Source: an uncultured Pseudomonadota bacterium
Lineage (GTDB): Bacteria > Myxococcota_A > UBA796 > SXON01
Length of the DNA: 37,796 bases
Reading direction: 5' to 3'
Assembly (NCBI GenBank): GCA_903921785.1
Contig: CAIXRH010000027.1
Location: 1-37,796 of the forward strand
Shown: positions 22,958-31,389 of the stretch, piece after piece
Layout: each line of letters opens with the position of its first letter
Numbering within the stretch: the stretch's first letter is position 1
The notes under the pieces: generated by a model
Told to the model about the DNA's origin: nothing
Databases searched by the model: none
Seen by the model: the letters and a program-made list of their open reading frames with translations, nothing else
Translations under genes and position numbers: made by a program

Positions 22958-22990
22958 GGCTCGCGAGGGTGGAGGGGGGCCGGGAGGGAA
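22958..22990 (+). repeat. GGCTCGCGAGG dispersed repeat, copy 2
   Basis: Same core and G-rich continuation as at 1560, preceded by GCCGACGCCGGTCC, which is also found before copy 3. It sits in the 168-bp gap between convergent genes. Confidence 0.5.
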
Positions 22991-23031
22991 GGGCAACATG
23001 AACCCCGCCCCGTCGCGGACCTGCTTCGCGA

Positions 23032-24366
23032 TCAGATGGTGCGCACCTTGGCCGCCAGCTCAGGCGCCGCGGCGCGGGCACGAACCGTTGCATTCCGGCC
23101 ATCTACGATGCGGGTGCTGTGGCGGAGCACGAAGTCCCAGTCGAAGGCCTTGTGGTCGGTCACCACCACCACGGCGTCGAACCCGGCGAGCACTTCGGCG
23201 CTCAGTTCGATGCTGCGCAGCTCCTGCTCGCCGACGAGGAGCGTGGGCACGTAGGGGTCGTGGTATGCCACCATCGCCTTCTTGTGGCCGAGGTGGAGGA
23301 GCACCTCCAGGGCCGGCGACTCGCGCATGTCGGAGATGTCGGCCTTGTAGGCGACTCCGAGCACCAGGATGCGGCTGCCCTTGAGCGACCGTTCGTCTTC
23401 GTTGAGGACGTCGGTGAGCACCTCGACCACGTGCTCGGGCATCTTGGAGTTGATCGCGTCCGCCAGCTCGACGAAGCGGGCGGTGAAGTTGTGCGCGCGG
23501 AGCTTCCAGGCCAGGTAGTGCGGGTCGATCGGGATGCAGTGCCCCCCGAGCCCCGGACCGGGCTTGAACGGCATGAACCCGAAGGGCTTGGTGGAGGCGG
23601 CCTCGATGACCTCCCACACGTCGAGCCCAAGCTGCCGGCAGATGAGCGCGAACTCGTTCACCAGCGCGATGTTCACCATGCGGAAGGTGTTCTCGAGGAG
23701 CTTCACGGTCTCGGCGGTGGCGGGGGTGCTCACCCGGTGCACGTGGTCGCAGCAGCGTCCGTAGAGGGCCGCCGCCGCATCCGTGCACAGGGGGGTCACG
23801 CCGCCGACCACCTTGGGGGTGTTCCGGATGCCGTACTTGGGGTTCCCGGGGTCCACGCGCTCGGGGGAGAAGGCCACCGCCACGTCCACCCCGACGACGA
23901 GCCCGCGCTCCTCCAGCATCGGCACGAGGATTTCCTCGGTCGTTCCCGGGTAGGTGGTGCTCTCCAGCACGTAGAGCTGCCCCTTCACCGCGTGCGCCGC
24001 CACCGCGTGGCCGGCGGCGACGATGTAGGAGATGTCGGGGTCCTTCGTCTTGCGCAGCGGGGTGGGCACGCAGATCACGATCGCGTCGGCGCGGGCGACG
24101 ATGCTCGCGTCCGTGCCCGCCACGAAGCCCTGGGTGATCGCCTTGGCGAGCGCGGCGTCGGAGATGTCGCCCACGTGGGACTTCCCGGCGTTGAGCTGGG
24201 CGCAGAGGCCGGCGTGGATGTCCAGCCCGAGGACCAGCGCGCCCGACTCGGCCAGCTCCACACACAGCGGCAGGCCGACGTAGCCGAGGCCGACCACGAC
24301 GATGGTCGGGCGCTTGCCGGCGAGGCGATGGGGGAGGGCGGCGAGCTCGGCGGTGACGGTAGGCAT
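23032..24366 (-). CDS. UDP-N-acetyl-D-glucosamine / UDP-sugar 6-dehydrogenase (nucleotide-sugar dehydrogenase)
   Basis: A 444-residue NAD-dependent nucleotide-sugar dehydrogenase. The Rossmann motif is VVVGLGYVGLPLCVELAESG (residues about 22-41). VCVPTPL and the ESTTYPGTTEE segment follow, then the helical domain with KLLENTFRMVNIALVNE. The catalytic Cys277 is in GGHCIPIDPHYL, and the UDP-binding domain has GVAYKADISDMRESPALE. The PTPL/ISYIV pattern and overall length resemble WbpA/TviB-type UDP-GlcNAc dehydrogenases more than UDP-glucose dehydrogenases, though substrate assignment is inference. It makes uronic-acid donors for surface polysaccharide. It diverges by 120 bp from the glycan operon at 24487. 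Confidence 0.9.
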   Translation of the reverse strand: MPTVTAELAALPHRLAGKRPTIVVVGLGYVGLPLCVELAESGALVLGLDIHAGLCAQLNAGKSHVGDISDAALAKAITQGFVAGTDASIVARADAIVICVPTPLRKTKDPDISYIVAAGHAVAAHAVKGQLYVLESTTYPGTTEEILVPMLEERGLVVGVDVAVAFSPERVDPGNPKYGIRNTPKVVGGVTPLCTDAAAALYGRCCDHVHRVSTPATAETVKLLENTFRMVNIALVNEFALICRQLGLDVWEVIEAASTKPFGFMPFKPGPGLGGHCIPIDPHYLAWKLRAHNFTARFVELADAINSKMPEHVVEVLTDVLNEDERSLKGSRILVLGVAYKADISDMRESPALEVLLHLGHKKAMVAYHDPYVPTLLVGEQELRSIELSAEVLAGFDAVVVVTDHKAFDWDFVLRHSTRIVDGRNATVRARAAAPELAAKVRTI

Positions 24367-24486
24367 GGATTTCGTCTCGAAGCGGCGCGACGCTAACCCG
24401 CGGGGCGGTCCACCGCGCAGGGAAGCTGCGGCGGCGACCGTGCGTGACGCGGACCGGCGGCCAGCCCGGGTTACGCAGCCGGCCCC

Positions 24487-25461
24487 ATGGCCGCCTCCTC
24501 CCGCGCCAAGCTCTTCTCCCTGGTGCGTTGGGCGCTCGCCGCGCTCGCGGTGGGCTGGGCGGGCAAGCAGCTCCACGCGGCCTGGAACACGGCCACGCTC
24601 CCGGCGTTCACCGGATCGCCCCTGGCCGTGGCGGCGGCGCTCTTCGTCACCTGGGCGGCGCTCCTCGGCCTCGCCACGGTCTCGTGGGCCGGGGTGCTCG
24701 CGGCGAAGCTCGGCTCCGGTCATCCGCTCGGCTGGCTGTGGCTGCGCTGGTTCCGCCTCTGGTTCCAGAGCTACGTCTACCGGTACATCCCCGGGAAGGT
24801 CGTGCTTGCCGCAGAACGCGCACGGCTGGGCGCACGGCTCGGCATCCCGCCCGCCACCGGCGTGCTGCTCGTGGTGTGGGAGAGCGGCCTCTTGGTGGCC
24901 GGCGCCGCCGTCTTCGGCGTGGTGGGCATCCTCCTTCGCCCCCCCGCGGATGAAGGCCTGGTGTCGCCGGGGCTGGCGATGGTCGCCGCGGGCGTCGCCC
25001 TCGCGGGCTGCCTGGCGTTCCCGGTGGTGCTCAAGCTCGTGGCGGCCCGGTTCCCCGCGCTCGGTCGCAAGGTGCCCGGGCTGCTCCTGGAGGTGCCGGT
25101 CCCGGCGCAGCTGGGGCTCGTCTTCGGCAATGCGATCTGCTGGTTGCTCCTCGGGCTCTCGTTCGCGCTCACCGCCCGGCTCTTCGCCGGCGCCGAGTCG
25201 GTGGACCTCGGCTCCCTCGTGGTGTGGTTCGTGGCGTCGTACGTGCTCGGGCAGGTGTCGAGCGTCACGCCGGCCGGCCTCGGGGTCCGGGAGGCGGTGC
25301 TCGTCGCGGCGCTCTCAAACCTCGCGCCGGCGCCCCTGGTCCTGGCCTGGTCGGTCGCCGCGCGGGTGATGCAGTCCATCGCGGAGTTCACCCTGCTCGG
25401 CTCGAGCCTCTTCGTGACGATCCCCGACGCTCCCCCGGACGAAGCTGCGCCCCCACGTTAG
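24487..25461 (+). CDS. Lysylphosphatidylglycerol-synthase-type (UPF0104/AglD-like) membrane protein
   Basis: A 324-residue polytopic membrane protein with about eight hydrophobic segments. The family signature includes WFQSYVYRYIPGKV and the C-terminal SSVTPAGLGVREAVLVAAL. Homologues are flippase or transporter-like domains of LPG synthases and are frequent in polysaccharide and glycolipid clusters. It is probably involved in moving lipid-linked intermediates. It is the first gene of a plus-strand operon running through a GT2, a methyltransferase and a membrane glycosyltransferase, 23 bp before the next start. Confidence 0.8.
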   Translation: MAASSRAKLFSLVRWALAALAVGWAGKQLHAAWNTATLPAFTGSPLAVAAALFVTWAALLGLATVSWAGVLAAKLGSGHPLGWLWLRWFRLWFQSYVYRYIPGKVVLAAERARLGARLGIPPATGVLLVVWESGLLVAGAAVFGVVGILLRPPADEGLVSPGLAMVAAGVALAGCLAFPVVLKLVAARFPALGRKVPGLLLEVPVPAQLGLVFGNAICWLLLGLSFALTARLFAGAESVDLGSLVVWFVASYVLGQVSSVTPAGLGVREAVLVAALSNLAPAPLVLAWSVAARVMQSIAEFTLLGSSLFVTIPDAPPDEAAPPR

Positions 25462-25484
25462 TCGGCGCCCCTCCCCGGACCCGC

Positions 25485-26501
25485 ATGGTCGCCGAGCCTC
25501 CGCGCCTCCTCCGACTCCTCGTGATGATGCCCGCCCTCAACGAGGCGGCCACCCTGGCCAACGTCCTCGGTCGCGTCCCGCGGAGCCTCCCGGGCATCGG
25601 CGAGGTGGTGGTGCTTGTGGTGGACGACGGCTCCACCGACGACACGGCGAACATCGCCCGGGCCAACGGCGCGATCGTCATCAGCCACGGCCGGAACCTC
25701 GGGGTGGGCATCGCGCTGCAGACCGGCCTCGCCGAAGCGTTGCGTCGTGGCTCCGACCTGCTCGTCAACATCGACTCCGACGGACAATTCGCCCCGGAGG
25801 ACATCGCCAAGATCGTGGTGCCGGTGGTGGAGGATCGCGCCGACTTCGTCACCGCCTCCCGCTTCATGGATGCGGCGCTCATCCCCGAGATGCCCTGGGT
25901 GAAGAAGTTCGGCAACTGGGGCATGGCGCGGATCATCAGCGGCCTCATCGGGCAGCGCTTCGAGGACGTCAGCTGCGGCTTCCGCTGCTACAGCCGCGAG
26001 GCGATCCTCCGGCTGGTGCTCCTCGGAAAGTTCACCTACACCCAGGAGAGCTTCCTCGTGCTCTCCCAGAAGGGTCTCCGCATGGCGGAGATGCCCATGA
26101 AGGTGAGGGGAGTGCGCGAGTTCGGCAAGAGCCGCATCGCCAGCAACCTCTTCAACTACGCCTGGCGAACCCTCGGGATCATCTTCGGGTTCATCCGCGA
26201 CTACTCGCCGGCGCTGTTGTTCAACAACCTCACCGGCGCGCTCACGCTGGTGTCCATGGGGTTCGGTGGGTTCTTCTTCTGGCACCGCCTCGCCACCGGC
26301 CAGTTCTCCCCGCACATCTGGGCCGGGTTCGTCTCGGCGTTCGTCTTCGGGCTGGCCATCCTGGTGTTCAGCCTGGGGCAGGTCGCCCAGATGATCGCGC
26401 GGCTCCGGAGCGTGCACGAGCAGCAGCTCTACCTCGCCCGCCGTTACCTCCCCCGTCTCGGCGACCCCGCGCCGCCCCCCGGAGCCCCCCATGCGGATTG
26501 A
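25485..26501 (+). CDS. Family 2 glycosyltransferase with C-terminal membrane helices
   Basis: 338 residues. The GT-A domain has MMPALNEAATL, VVDDGSTDDTA (metal/nucleotide binding), GRNLGVGIALQTG, and the NIDSDGQFAPED DXD-type motif, then the FTYTQESFLVLSQKG acceptor region. Two hydrophobic segments (about 250-320) form a C-terminal membrane anchor, as in dolichyl-phosphate/undecaprenyl-phosphate sugar transferases. It likely transfers a sugar to a polyprenyl phosphate for use by the GT-C enzyme at 27159. It overlaps the following gene by 11 bases. Confidence 0.88.
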   Translation: MVAEPPRLLRLLVMMPALNEAATLANVLGRVPRSLPGIGEVVVLVVDDGSTDDTANIARANGAIVISHGRNLGVGIALQTGLAEALRRGSDLLVNIDSDGQFAPEDIAKIVVPVVEDRADFVTASRFMDAALIPEMPWVKKFGNWGMARIISGLIGQRFEDVSCGFRCYSREAILRLVLLGKFTYTQESFLVLSQKGLRMAEMPMKVRGVREFGKSRIASNLFNYAWRTLGIIFGFIRDYSPALLFNNLTGALTLVSMGFGGFFFWHRLATGQFSPHIWAGFVSAFVFGLAILVFSLGQVAQMIARLRSVHEQQLYLARRYLPRLGDPAPPPGAPHAD

Positions 26502-27159
26502 CGCCGACACCCTCCGCGAGATGGCCGCGGCCCTCCCCGCCGAGGACCGCGACGAGATGGCGATCCCCAGCTACCTCCACAAGAACCCCGCCCTGCGGTG
26601 GATGGCGTGGAAGCGCATCGAGGTGATGGCCCGGCTCATCGCCCAGCACTGCCCGCAGGGCGGCCGCGTGCTCGACTACGGCTGCGGCACCGGCGTGCTT
26701 TTTGCCGACGAGCTGGCCAAGGCCTCGGCGGTGGTGGGGGTCGACCTCGTGCTCGACGCCGCGAAGATGCTCGTGGAGAAGCGGCAGCTCGGCGGGGTGA
26801 CCCTGCTCAAGCCGGATGTGGCCATGCGCGACGTGGCCGACGCGAGCGTGGACGTGATCGTCGCCGCCGAGGTGCTCGAGCACATCGACGAGCCCGCGGA
26901 GGTCCTCGCGTTCTTCAAGCGGGTGCTCAAGCCGGGCGGGTGCCTCCTGGTGAGCCTGCCGACCGAGAACGCGGCGTACCGGTTCGGGCGCCGCCTCGCG
27001 GGGTTCTCCGGGCACTACCACGAGCACAACGCCGCCCACATCGACACCAACATCCAGAAGGGCGGCTTCCGCCTCGACCAATCCTCCTACATCCCGATGC
27101 GGGGGCCGTTCGCGATCTACTTCGTGGGCGTGTACCGGGTTGGAGCGGGCGGGCGGTGA
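26491..27159 (+). CDS. SAM-dependent class I methyltransferase
   Basis: A 222-residue methyltransferase. Motif I is RVLDYGCGTGVLF (about residues 57-70), followed by VVGVDLVLDAAKML, DVIVAAEVLEHIDEP (post-motif I/motif II) and VLKPGGCLLVSLP (motif III). This is the common cytosolic small-molecule/sugar type. Its place within the glycan operon, overlapping the GT2 gene by 11 bases and the next gene by one (TGATG), suggests methylation of a sugar or lipid-linked glycan; that is inference. Confidence 0.85.
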   Translation: MRIDADTLREMAAALPAEDRDEMAIPSYLHKNPALRWMAWKRIEVMARLIAQHCPQGGRVLDYGCGTGVLFADELAKASAVVGVDLVLDAAKMLVEKRQLGGVTLLKPDVAMRDVADASVDVIVAAEVLEHIDEPAEVLAFFKRVLKPGGCLLVSLPTENAAYRFGRRLAGFSGHYHEHNAAHIDTNIQKGGFRLDQSSYIPMRGPFAIYFVGVYRVGAGGR

Positions 27160-29873
27160 TGGTGCGGATTCGGGCCCTCCTCTCCCGGGTCCCGGCGGAC
27201 GTATGGTGGTTTGTGCTTCCCCTGGCCCTCGTGGTGCCGCTGAAGTTCATGCAAGCCGCGGGTCAGCGGTGGATGAGCATCGACGGCGGCTACTACACCG
27301 AGATCGCCCGCCACGTGCGGGACGGGCTCGGCTTCACCACCAACGTCTCGCTGAGCAACTTCGGCTACGAGACCTTCCCGCACCCCACCTCCGTCTACCC
27401 CCTGTGGCCGGTGATGCTCGGGCTGATCGGGCGCGTCACCGACCTCTACCGGGCGGCCCACTGGGTGCCGACGGTGCTGTACTTCACCGCGGTCCTCTTC
27501 GCGTTCGCGTTCGGCCGACGGGTCTGGCCGCAGCCGTTCTTCCCTGAGACGAAGCTCCCGTTCCACGGTGGGCACGTCGTGGCCGCGATCCTGGCGTCGA
27601 ACCGACAGTTCATCATGTTCACCTCGATCCCCTACACCGAGGGGATCAGCTGGACCTTGTTCTTCGCCTTCTTCTGGCGGCTCGCGAAGAAGGCGTCCGA
27701 CAGCTCCGTGCGCTGGGGGCTGGAGCTGGGCATTTGGATGAGCCTGCTCTACTTCGCCCGCGCGCAGTTCATGATCGTTCCGCTCGCCGTCGGGAGCACG
27801 ATCTTCCTGCGGTTCTTGGTCGGGCCCGACTGTGCCCGTTGGCTTCGGCTCGGGCTGTCCACGCTGCTTGTGCTCGGGATCGCGCTGGGGGGCTGGTGGG
27901 CGTACCTGCGCACGTTCCTCGACGATCCCGGCCCGTTGTCGCTGCTTCGGTTCGACCAGAACCGGGTCAACGGCTTGCTCTCCCCGTTCGACGTCATCGT
28001 GGAGAATCAGGGCCTGGCGGAGGTCGTCTCCGATCGACTGGCGGGCGTTTCGGTGGCGTTCGACCTCGTCGACGACCACTCCTGGCACGCCAGCTTCGGT
28101 GCCGCGCACTGGGCCCTGCCGATCGCCGTGCTCATCGCGGCTGCGACGATCCACCAGTGGGCGCGCGGCTGGTTCGGCCGGCAGCTCGCGGCGCTCCGGC
28201 GGGAGGACGGGATCCTCCACGCGTCGATGGTGCTCTTGGCCCTCGGCGGCCTCCTCAGCATCCACCTCGCCCACAAACACTTCAACGGGGAGTGGTACTT
28301 CTACCGCCGGCAGGGGATGATCGCGATCTTCGCGTTCGTCCTCCCGATGCTGTGGCTGCTTCGACGCGGACATTTCGCCGCCGTGATCGGGGTGGGGCTC
28401 TTGTCGACCACCGTGTCGTTGGGGGTCTACGAGCTCATCAAGGACATCCAGGCCGGGCACGGGGATGACGACAGCGACGACCGCTTCACGGAGATCGTCG
28501 GCTGGCTCAAGCAGCACGGCTCCCGGGAGGCCCCGACGACGGTGGCCTTCGAAGAGAGCAACCTGCAACGGGTCTCCTGGCGGACGGAGTACATCAACTA
28601 CCACTGGCTCGCCGCGGAGTCCCCGTACAGCGACGTGAGGACGATGGTGGACAAGCTCCACGCCGAGTACGTCATCCTCAACGCGAAGCGGAAGAAGAGC
28701 TGGACGGTGTGGGGCGACGGGGCCGGGCATCTGGAGGCCGACTTCCGCCGGCTCCCCGAGACGCCGAGCGGGTTTGCGATCCTCACGCCCCGGACGGAGG
28801 CGGTGCCCGCGCCGGTGAGCCGGAGGGTGCTCCTCATCGGCGTGGACGGCCTGAGCTGGGAGGTGATGGGCCCGATGATCGCCAATGGAGAGCTCCCGAA
28901 CTTTCGCAAGCTCTGGGTGGAGGGCGCGTCCCAGACCGCGTTGGACACCACCGAGTCCGCCGTGTGCGCGGACGTCTGGGCGACGGTCGCCACGGGCGCC
29001 GGCCCGACGGACTCCGAAGCGGGCTCTTCGAACGCGGTCGCCCTGTGGAAGCTCGCCGCCAAGGCCGGGCGCTCCGTAGGGGTGCTGAGCTGGTGGGCCG
29101 ATTGGCCGACCGGGGAGGTTGTCGGCGATGAAACCAACGACCCGCCCTCGGCCGCCCCGACGGCCCCCTCCGCGCCGCCCATCGACGAGGACGGACTCCT
29201 CGCGCGGGCAGGGCTGTCGGCGGGCCAGTGGGCGCAGGTCGAAGCCGCGCCCGCCAACCAGCCGACCGCCTATTCGTCGATCAAGACGTTCTACGCGCTT
29301 GACTCGGCCGCCGTCCGGACGGCCGTGGAGAAGCTCCGGACCGACCCCAAGGACCTCACCGTGGCCTACCTGAGGGGCCCCGACCCGGTGCAGACGTTGG
29401 CCTGGGACCTCGTCGCGCCCTTCTCCTATGCTCGGGCGCCCGAGCACCTCGACCGGGACCGAGGCCTCGTCGAGGGCGTGTATCGGTACACGGACCGCTT
29501 CGTCGGGGAGCTCATCGCCGCCACGCCCCCCGACACCACCATCCTCGTCGTCTCGGACCACGGCGCGGAGCCGTGTGCGGCCGCGACCGGCCGCGAACCC
29601 ACCGAACCCCCCGGTTGCCGCACCGCGCCGGGCGTGCTCTTCGTGACGGGTCCGGGGATCGCTTCCGGGACCCACCTCACCGGGAGCTCGATGCTGGACG
29701 TGATGCCCACGACCGCGTGGATCCTCGGCCTCCCCCTCTCGAAAGAGCTCGAGGGCCACCCGCTCTCCGAGGCCTTCTTGTGGGACTACGCGGCGCGCTT
29801 CGGGCGCACCGACGTGGAGGCCTACGGGCCGCCCGTCCCCGCCGCTACCAGCGCAGGCGCGCCGCCGCCGTGA
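27159..29873 (+). CDS. GT-C-type membrane glycosyltransferase fused to alkaline-phosphatase-superfamily domain
   Basis: A 904-residue two-part protein. Residues 1 to about 430 are a polytopic membrane region with the GT-C style first loop SIDGGYYTEIARHVRDG (acidic catalytic-type residue) and about ten hydrophobic segments; a soluble part follows to about 550. From residue 555 (RRVLLIGVDGLSWEVMGPMI) a type I phosphodiesterase/alkaline-phosphatase fold begins: metal Asp563, VWATVATG, GPD with Asp742, SDHG with Asp800/His801, and DVMPTTAWILGLPL. The usual Ser/Thr nucleophile position appears to be Cys603 (VCADVW). The His expected after GPD is Thr746, and the GxH site near CRTAPGV lacks His. The phosphatase part may be inactive. 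The start ATG shares one base with the preceding stop. Confidence 0.82.
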   Translation: MVRIRALLSRVPADVWWFVLPLALVVPLKFMQAAGQRWMSIDGGYYTEIARHVRDGLGFTTNVSLSNFGYETFPHPTSVYPLWPVMLGLIGRVTDLYRAAHWVPTVLYFTAVLFAFAFGRRVWPQPFFPETKLPFHGGHVVAAILASNRQFIMFTSIPYTEGISWTLFFAFFWRLAKKASDSSVRWGLELGIWMSLLYFARAQFMIVPLAVGSTIFLRFLVGPDCARWLRLGLSTLLVLGIALGGWWAYLRTFLDDPGPLSLLRFDQNRVNGLLSPFDVIVENQGLAEVVSDRLAGVSVAFDLVDDHSWHASFGAAHWALPIAVLIAAATIHQWARGWFGRQLAALRREDGILHASMVLLALGGLLSIHLAHKHFNGEWYFYRRQGMIAIFAFVLPMLWLLRRGHFAAVIGVGLLSTTVSLGVYELIKDIQAGHGDDDSDDRFTEIVGWLKQHGSREAPTTVAFEESNLQRVSWRTEYINYHWLAAESPYSDVRTMVDKLHAEYVILNAKRKKSWTVWGDGAGHLEADFRRLPETPSGFAILTPRTEAVPAPVSRRVLLIGVDGLSWEVMGPMIANGELPNFRKLWVEGASQTALDTTESAVCADVWATVATGAGPTDSEAGSSNAVALWKLAAKAGRSVGVLSWWADWPTGEVVGDETNDPPSAAPTAPSAPPIDEDGLLARAGLSAGQWAQVEAAPANQPTAYSSIKTFYALDSAAVRTAVEKLRTDPKDLTVAYLRGPDPVQTLAWDLVAPFSYARAPEHLDRDRGLVEGVYRYTDRFVGELIAATPPDTTILVVSDHGAEPCAAATGREPTEPPGCRTAPGVLFVTGPGIASGTHLTGSSMLDVMPTTAWILGLPLSKELEGHPLSEAFLWDYAARFGRTDVEAYGPPVPAATSAGAPPP

Positions 29874-31389
29874 CCAGGGTGACCGTGCCGCCGCCCAGGT
29901 TGTCCGCCGCGAAGGCGTGGCCGCCTTGGACCAGCAGCGCCGGCATCGCGGGGCAGTTGGGCTTCAGGCGCACGTCCCCGAACTTCAGCGCCCAGTCCAC
30001 CTCGGTGCCGAGGTCGTAGCCGGAGGTGGCCTGGCCGAGCTGGTTCGTCGGCACGCCGCCGGCCCGAAAGCTGGCGTAGGGCTCCTCGACCGGCCGGGTG
30101 CTCCACGCGGCGGTGAAGCCCGCCTTGACGGAGAGCCAGGGGAGGGGCGTCACCTCCACCACCGGCTGGGCGAAGATCGCGTGGCGGAACGCACCTTCTC
30201 CCACGAGGGTCTCGGCGCCGTCGGGCGGCTGCCCGGCGTTCTCGTGGTCGCTGAGCTCGGCGTAGCTCGCGGCGTCCACGGCGCCCTGGAGCTCGTCGAA
30301 GAGCACCATGCCCGCGTCGAAGTCGCGGTCGAAGCTGAAGTCGCCGCTCTGGCCGTCGTTGGGGTCGGCGTCGCCGCTCGACCAGCCGCCGCGCAGCGCC
30401 ACGCGGAGGGGGAGGGGGCGCATCCGCGCTTCGACGAGGGCGGTGGCGCCGCCGGAGAGCACGTCGAGGCCGTCGCGGCTTTGGTAGCTGGACGCGCGGG
30501 AGGTGCGGCCGAAGATCGTCGCGCCCTCCGCGGCGAAGCGGAAGTTCGCGGCCGGAGTAGCCACGGGGGCGTCGGCGTACACGTCCACCACGCCCACCTG
30601 CGTGTGCCGGACGGCGTCCGCCTCCATCTGGTCACGGTAGACGCCGTAGACGCCGACCCGCGGGTGTTCCTTGGCGCCGTAGATCACGGTGGCGATGCCC
30701 TGCCACGCGGCGGCGCCTTCGCCTTCCAGGGGGTCCCAGGTGGCGTTCTCGTCGTCGAGGACGCGGTCCCCGGCGATCGCCACGAACAGCGGCTGGGTGG
30801 CGATCGGCTGGGTGGCGACCCGGAGGCGGATCACCCGATCGCCGAAGTCGGAGCGACCGAACTCGGGGTCGTGGGCGCCGTCGTTGGCGAGCATGCCCAG
30901 GCCCCAGTGGCTGGTGGTGACGCCACCCTCGACCATCATCGGGCCGATGCGCCCGCCGAGGGAGAGCTTACGGAGGCGGGCCCAGTCGGGGCCGATCGGG
31001 TTCACCGACTCGCGGTGCCGGGCGTCCTCTTCGCCGCGGATGTCCCAGGCGTCGCCCGCGATCTGGGCGTTGAAGAGGTCGAACTCGAGGTTTGCTTCGA
31101 CGCCCTTCCAGGTGAAGGTGGAGCCGTCGCGGAGGCGGCTGTCGAGCACGGGGCCCTGGCCGAGCGTGGTCCCGTCGAGGTCCACCACGAGGTCGGCCGG
31201 GGGCAGCGACCCGATGAGCCGGAGCTCGCCGGTATTGACGAACCACGGCTTCTTGGCCGGGGGCGGCGCGGGAGTGTCGGCCGGGGCGAGGACGACGGTG
31301 GGCCCGGGCGGGGCGGGGGTCAGGCCGGGGTCGACGCCCACCGCCACCTCGTCCCCAGCGAGCGCGAGGGAGAGCGAGAGGAGGATCAA
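29845..31389 (-). CDS. Predicted outer-membrane beta-barrel protein
   Basis: 514 residues from TTG 31389, whose codon overlaps the upstream gene's stop (TTGA). Signal LLSLSLALA with cleavage before GDEVAVG, a Pro-rich linker with PPAKKPWF, then alternating strands with many Gly/aromatic residues to a terminal ARLRW, which fits the C-terminal strand of an outer-membrane barrel. No specific family is recognised; it is porin or alginate-export-like in character. Translational coupling to the 1010-aa lipoprotein upstream suggests a joint envelope function. Its 3' end overlaps the converging fusion gene by 29 bases. Confidence 0.7.
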   Translation of the reverse strand: MILLSLSLALAGDEVAVGVDPGLTPAPPGPTVVLAPADTPAPPPAKKPWFVNTGELRLIGSLPPADLVVDLDGTTLGQGPVLDSRLRDGSTFTWKGVEANLEFDLFNAQIAGDAWDIRGEEDARHRESVNPIGPDWARLRKLSLGGRIGPMMVEGGVTTSHWGLGMLANDGAHDPEFGRSDFGDRVIRLRVATQPIATQPLFVAIAGDRVLDDENATWDPLEGEGAAAWQGIATVIYGAKEHPRVGVYGVYRDQMEADAVRHTQVGVVDVYADAPVATPAANFRFAAEGATIFGRTSRASSYQSRDGLDVLSGGATALVEARMRPLPLRVALRGGWSSGDADPNDGQSGDFSFDRDFDAGMVLFDELQGAVDAASYAELSDHENAGQPPDGAETLVGEGAFRHAIFAQPVVEVTPLPWLSVKAGFTAAWSTRPVEEPYASFRAGGVPTNQLGQATSGYDLGTEVDWALKFGDVRLKPNCPAMPALLVQGGHAFAADNLGGGTVTLVTAAARLRW

